Below are positions 32,987 through 34,650 of a stretch of 34,650 nucleotides of DNA, piece by piece. Positions within the stretch are counted from its first letter, which is position 1. Each line of letters begins with the position of its first letter. The notes beneath the pieces are model-generated. The model worked only from the letters and a program-made list of their open reading frames with translations, made no database searches and was not told where the DNA came from. Origin of the DNA: an uncultured Veillonella sp. (lineage in GTDB: Bacteria; Bacillota; Negativicutes; Veillonellales; Veillonellaceae); NCBI RefSeq assembly GCF_937981445.1, contig NZ_CALJON010000041.1, positions 1 to 34,650 on the forward strand, read 5' to 3'. A program made the translations under genes and the position numbers.

Positions 32987-33157
32987 ATGATGCGTAATGC
33001 TATGTCCACATGTATGGTTTCAAGTGAAATGAAAGTAGTGACCGTATTAGCTTCACCTATGCATATAGGGAGCGCAGTAGGGGCGACTAATTTTTGTTTC
33101 TTGGCCACCATTGGACCTAATGCAATGCGCTTTAATTTAAAAGAGCCGGTTTTATAA
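32987..33157 (+). pseudogene. Possible decayed gene, 56-codon open part
   Basis: ATG-ATG at 32987, no good ribosome binding site (GAAAGGA is 13 bases away). The product contains EMKVVTVLASPMHIGSAVG, which faintly recalls the start of flavodoxin-fold FMN reductases but lacks their key residues. The same phase stays mostly open for about 70 codons more with in-frame stops at 33155, 33275 and about 33341. It may be a remnant or chance. Confidence 0.2.
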
Positions 33158-33374
33158 AAATGGGAGAGAACAGTAGCTATAGGAGGGGTTTCCTTATGGG
33201 GCCCTTCTTTTGATGTAGGAGTGAAGATCGAGTATGTGTCATGGAACGATTTCCCCTTATGTCTATAAGACGCCTGTTTACAGTTAAAAGCGGCAAAACA
33301 CTCTGGAGCTGCTTGTTTGATGGGGCGCAGTTACGACTCATAGGCGCCCTTGTCAGTGGGTTTTCTGTAAGAGT

Positions 33375-33402
33375 TTGAAAATACCTTTCCTTATGGTATA
33401 AT
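33375..33402 (+). promoter_or_regulatory. Promoter of the last gene
   Basis: TTGAAA (33375-33380), 16-base spacer, TATAAT (33397-33402). The start of transcription near 33409 leaves a leader of about 30 bases. Confidence 0.65.
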
Positions 33403-33440
33403 TGGAATGTTAAGAACATGCTAAATCCATAGGGGGATTT

Positions 33441-34628
33441 ATGAGTAAAATAGTAACACGTTTATTGGAAATAGCAGAATCAATGACCGCTAAGAATCGT
33501 AAACAAGCGTTACCAGCTACTCCCGCTGTTGAGGTTGAACCTGTAGCAGCGGCCGCACAAGAAGAATGTCATTTATATGAACATCGCATTATTAGTGTGG
33601 AAGAGGATGCAATCAATCGAATTATTAAAGCGCAATTACGTAATCATTGGTTATTTTATTCTGTTACTTTTGAGTTTGAACCCAATAATAAAGTGTACTT
33701 AGGAATAATTACGACTTTAGGCAATGTCATTACTGTTGAGTTTTCTATTGAAGACTTATGGTTTGATGACTATGCGACGGGTTTTTCTATAAAATTAAAT
33801 ATGTCTGATGTGGACATGGGTGGCTTTATATTAAATACGCTAGTTCATTCCTTAGGCAATTGGAGTCTTAGTTTATTAGGCACCTTCTTCAATCCTTTTG
33901 AAATTGGTGATGATGGCTCTACTATGCGTTTTGAAAAGAAAGGGATTATTCGTTTTGATTTAGCTCCGGATAGTCCGATTCGCCGTTTGATTCCATGGCC
34001 TGCTAGAACGGCTGAAGCAAAAGGGCCGGCTCTTTTAATTAATGCTAAAACTGAACAATCAGCTTTACAATTAGAGTATTACGCATTTCGCGATGAAGTA
34101 GAGACTCATAATGTGCAAGATATTCCTGTTAAAACAAGCTGGGTTCGCTCCGTTGATATGGCAGCAGCGTTGCTATTGCCTATTGGGGTGTGGATTAGTT
34201 TTGTCATTTTGCACCATTATTTGCCAGCCGAAACTATCGAGTTTTCCTTTTCCACATACTTCCTCATTTCGTTGGGGATTTTGTGCATCAGTTTTATTGT
34301 TATGAATATACCTCGGTATATTTATATGTATTTTGATTCGCGAAAGAAATGGCAAAGCGTATTTGTGCATAATAATATTAAGATTCAGATGCGTAAATTG
34401 CAGCGCCGTATTACCATTCAACAGGCGTCATTAAAGAAAAATGGCGTTCAGAATGATGAAAAATGTCAGGCTAATATTCGCGATTTATTACTACAAATTC
34501 GGGATAAGCGATTTTTAGCGCAACGCTTGCGTATTGCCGATGAAGATCGAGATAGAAAACAAAAAGTAAAATTCATTATTGCATATATCGTATGTACTCT
34601 ATTAGAATGGATTTTATTAATTCGCTAA
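33441..34628 (+). CDS. Membrane protein of unknown function
   Basis: 395 residues, no signal peptide. Residues 1-45 are a flexible start with an Ala/Pro/Val/Glu-rich part (ALPATPAVEVEPVAAAAQEE). About 50-225 form a soluble, beta-rich cytoplasmic-looking domain (VTFEFEPNNKVYLGIITTLG, FDLAPDSPIRRLIP). Two transmembrane segments lie near 246-265 and 273-293, followed by a basic helical region (about 300-370, likely coiled coil: KIQMRKLQRRITIQQASLKK). A last hydrophobic segment at 376-394 ends the protein. No family recognised. It has its own promoter and AGGGGGA before the ATG, so it is very likely real. Confidence 0.8.
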   Translation: MSKIVTRLLEIAESMTAKNRKQALPATPAVEVEPVAAAAQEECHLYEHRIISVEEDAINRIIKAQLRNHWLFYSVTFEFEPNNKVYLGIITTLGNVITVEFSIEDLWFDDYATGFSIKLNMSDVDMGGFILNTLVHSLGNWSLSLLGTFFNPFEIGDDGSTMRFEKKGIIRFDLAPDSPIRRLIPWPARTAEAKGPALLINAKTEQSALQLEYYAFRDEVETHNVQDIPVKTSWVRSVDMAAALLLPIGVWISFVILHHYLPAETIEFSFSTYFLISLGILCISFIVMNIPRYIYMYFDSRKKWQSVFVHNNIKIQMRKLQRRITIQQASLKKNGVQNDEKCQANIRDLLLQIRDKRFLAQRLRIADEDRDRKQKVKFIIAYIVCTLLEWILLIR

Positions 34629-34650
34629 TAGTACTTACACTTACTTAAGG

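Larger units (their letters stand above)
32624..33440. other. Gene-poor region between cydDC and the last gene
   Basis: About 820 bases with two tandem arrays (32620-32694 and 32841-32927) and no convincing gene. From 32987 a plus-strand frame stays open for 56 codons (to 33157). After single stops it continues open for about 38 and 32 more codons in the same phase, which could be the remains of a decayed gene. The promoter of the last gene is at its right end. Confidence 0.5.

Noticed and set aside
33177..33419. 80-codon minus-strand frame before the last gene
   Set aside because: No ribosome binding site, odd composition, and it overlaps the promoter of the plus-strand gene.

Overview
The window is about 34.6 kb of low-GC bacterial chromosome. 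It looks like a Negativicute (an outer-membrane Firmicute relative), most likely Veillonella. The pointers are a giant type Vc trimeric autotransporter, which needs an outer membrane, beside a Gram-positive-type coproporphyrin heme branch (hemE, hemH/cpfC, hemY/cgoX, hemQ/chdC), with AT-rich spacers and strong AGGAGG-type ribosome binding sites. The species is inferred, not proven.

Layout. (1) 1-1830: the 3' part of a tRNA-Lys(CTT), then a small very AT-rich islet. The islet holds an internally deleted serine-recombinase remnant that runs into the tRNA, an Abi_2 (AbiD/AbiF-like, HEPN-motif) gene on the minus strand preceded by a compact structured RNA with its own promoter, and a possible 14-codon gene with a perfect Shine-Dalgarno. 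(2) 2039-6035: housekeeping genes thrC, an EamA permease and gnd. (3) 6550-16167: one 3205-codon trimeric autotransporter adhesin with four duplicated head modules of about 600 residues, a collagen-like and stalk region, a YadA anchor, and an unusual coiled-coil tail after the anchor. (4) 16364-17672, minus strand: a FAH-family hydrolase and a small unknown gene. (5) 18048-22094: a D-2-hydroxyacid dehydrogenase, glnS, a secreted unknown and a DoxX protein. (6) 22340-26632: the hemE-hemH-hemY-hemQ heme operon. (7) 26817-32623: an AI-2E-family permease, a PepSY protein and a single-chain CydDC exporter. (8) 32624-34628: a gene-poor repeat-rich stretch and an orphan membrane protein.

How the parts may work together. 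The hem genes complete heme by the coproporphyrin route, and CydDC is the exporter needed for cytochrome bd maturation, so 22.3-32.6 kb reads as a heme/respiration neighbourhood. A 12-base motif, CTCAAAACT(C/G)AG, lies at about the same distance from the proposed -35 boxes of hemE and the PepSY gene and may be a shared operator. The Abi_2 gene with its RNA is the best candidate for an unusual system. The RNA ends in a terminator-like hairpin whose 3' arm contains the AGGAGG of the downstream TTG-started toxin-like gene, so one RNA fold could control both transcription and translation.

A second, window-wide pattern is a set of short tandem arrays (periods of 14, 15, 19 and 45 bases, with unrelated unit sequences). 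Four of them start in the last codons of a gene and run past its stop. A 24-base in-frame array forms the linker that joins the CydD and CydC halves.
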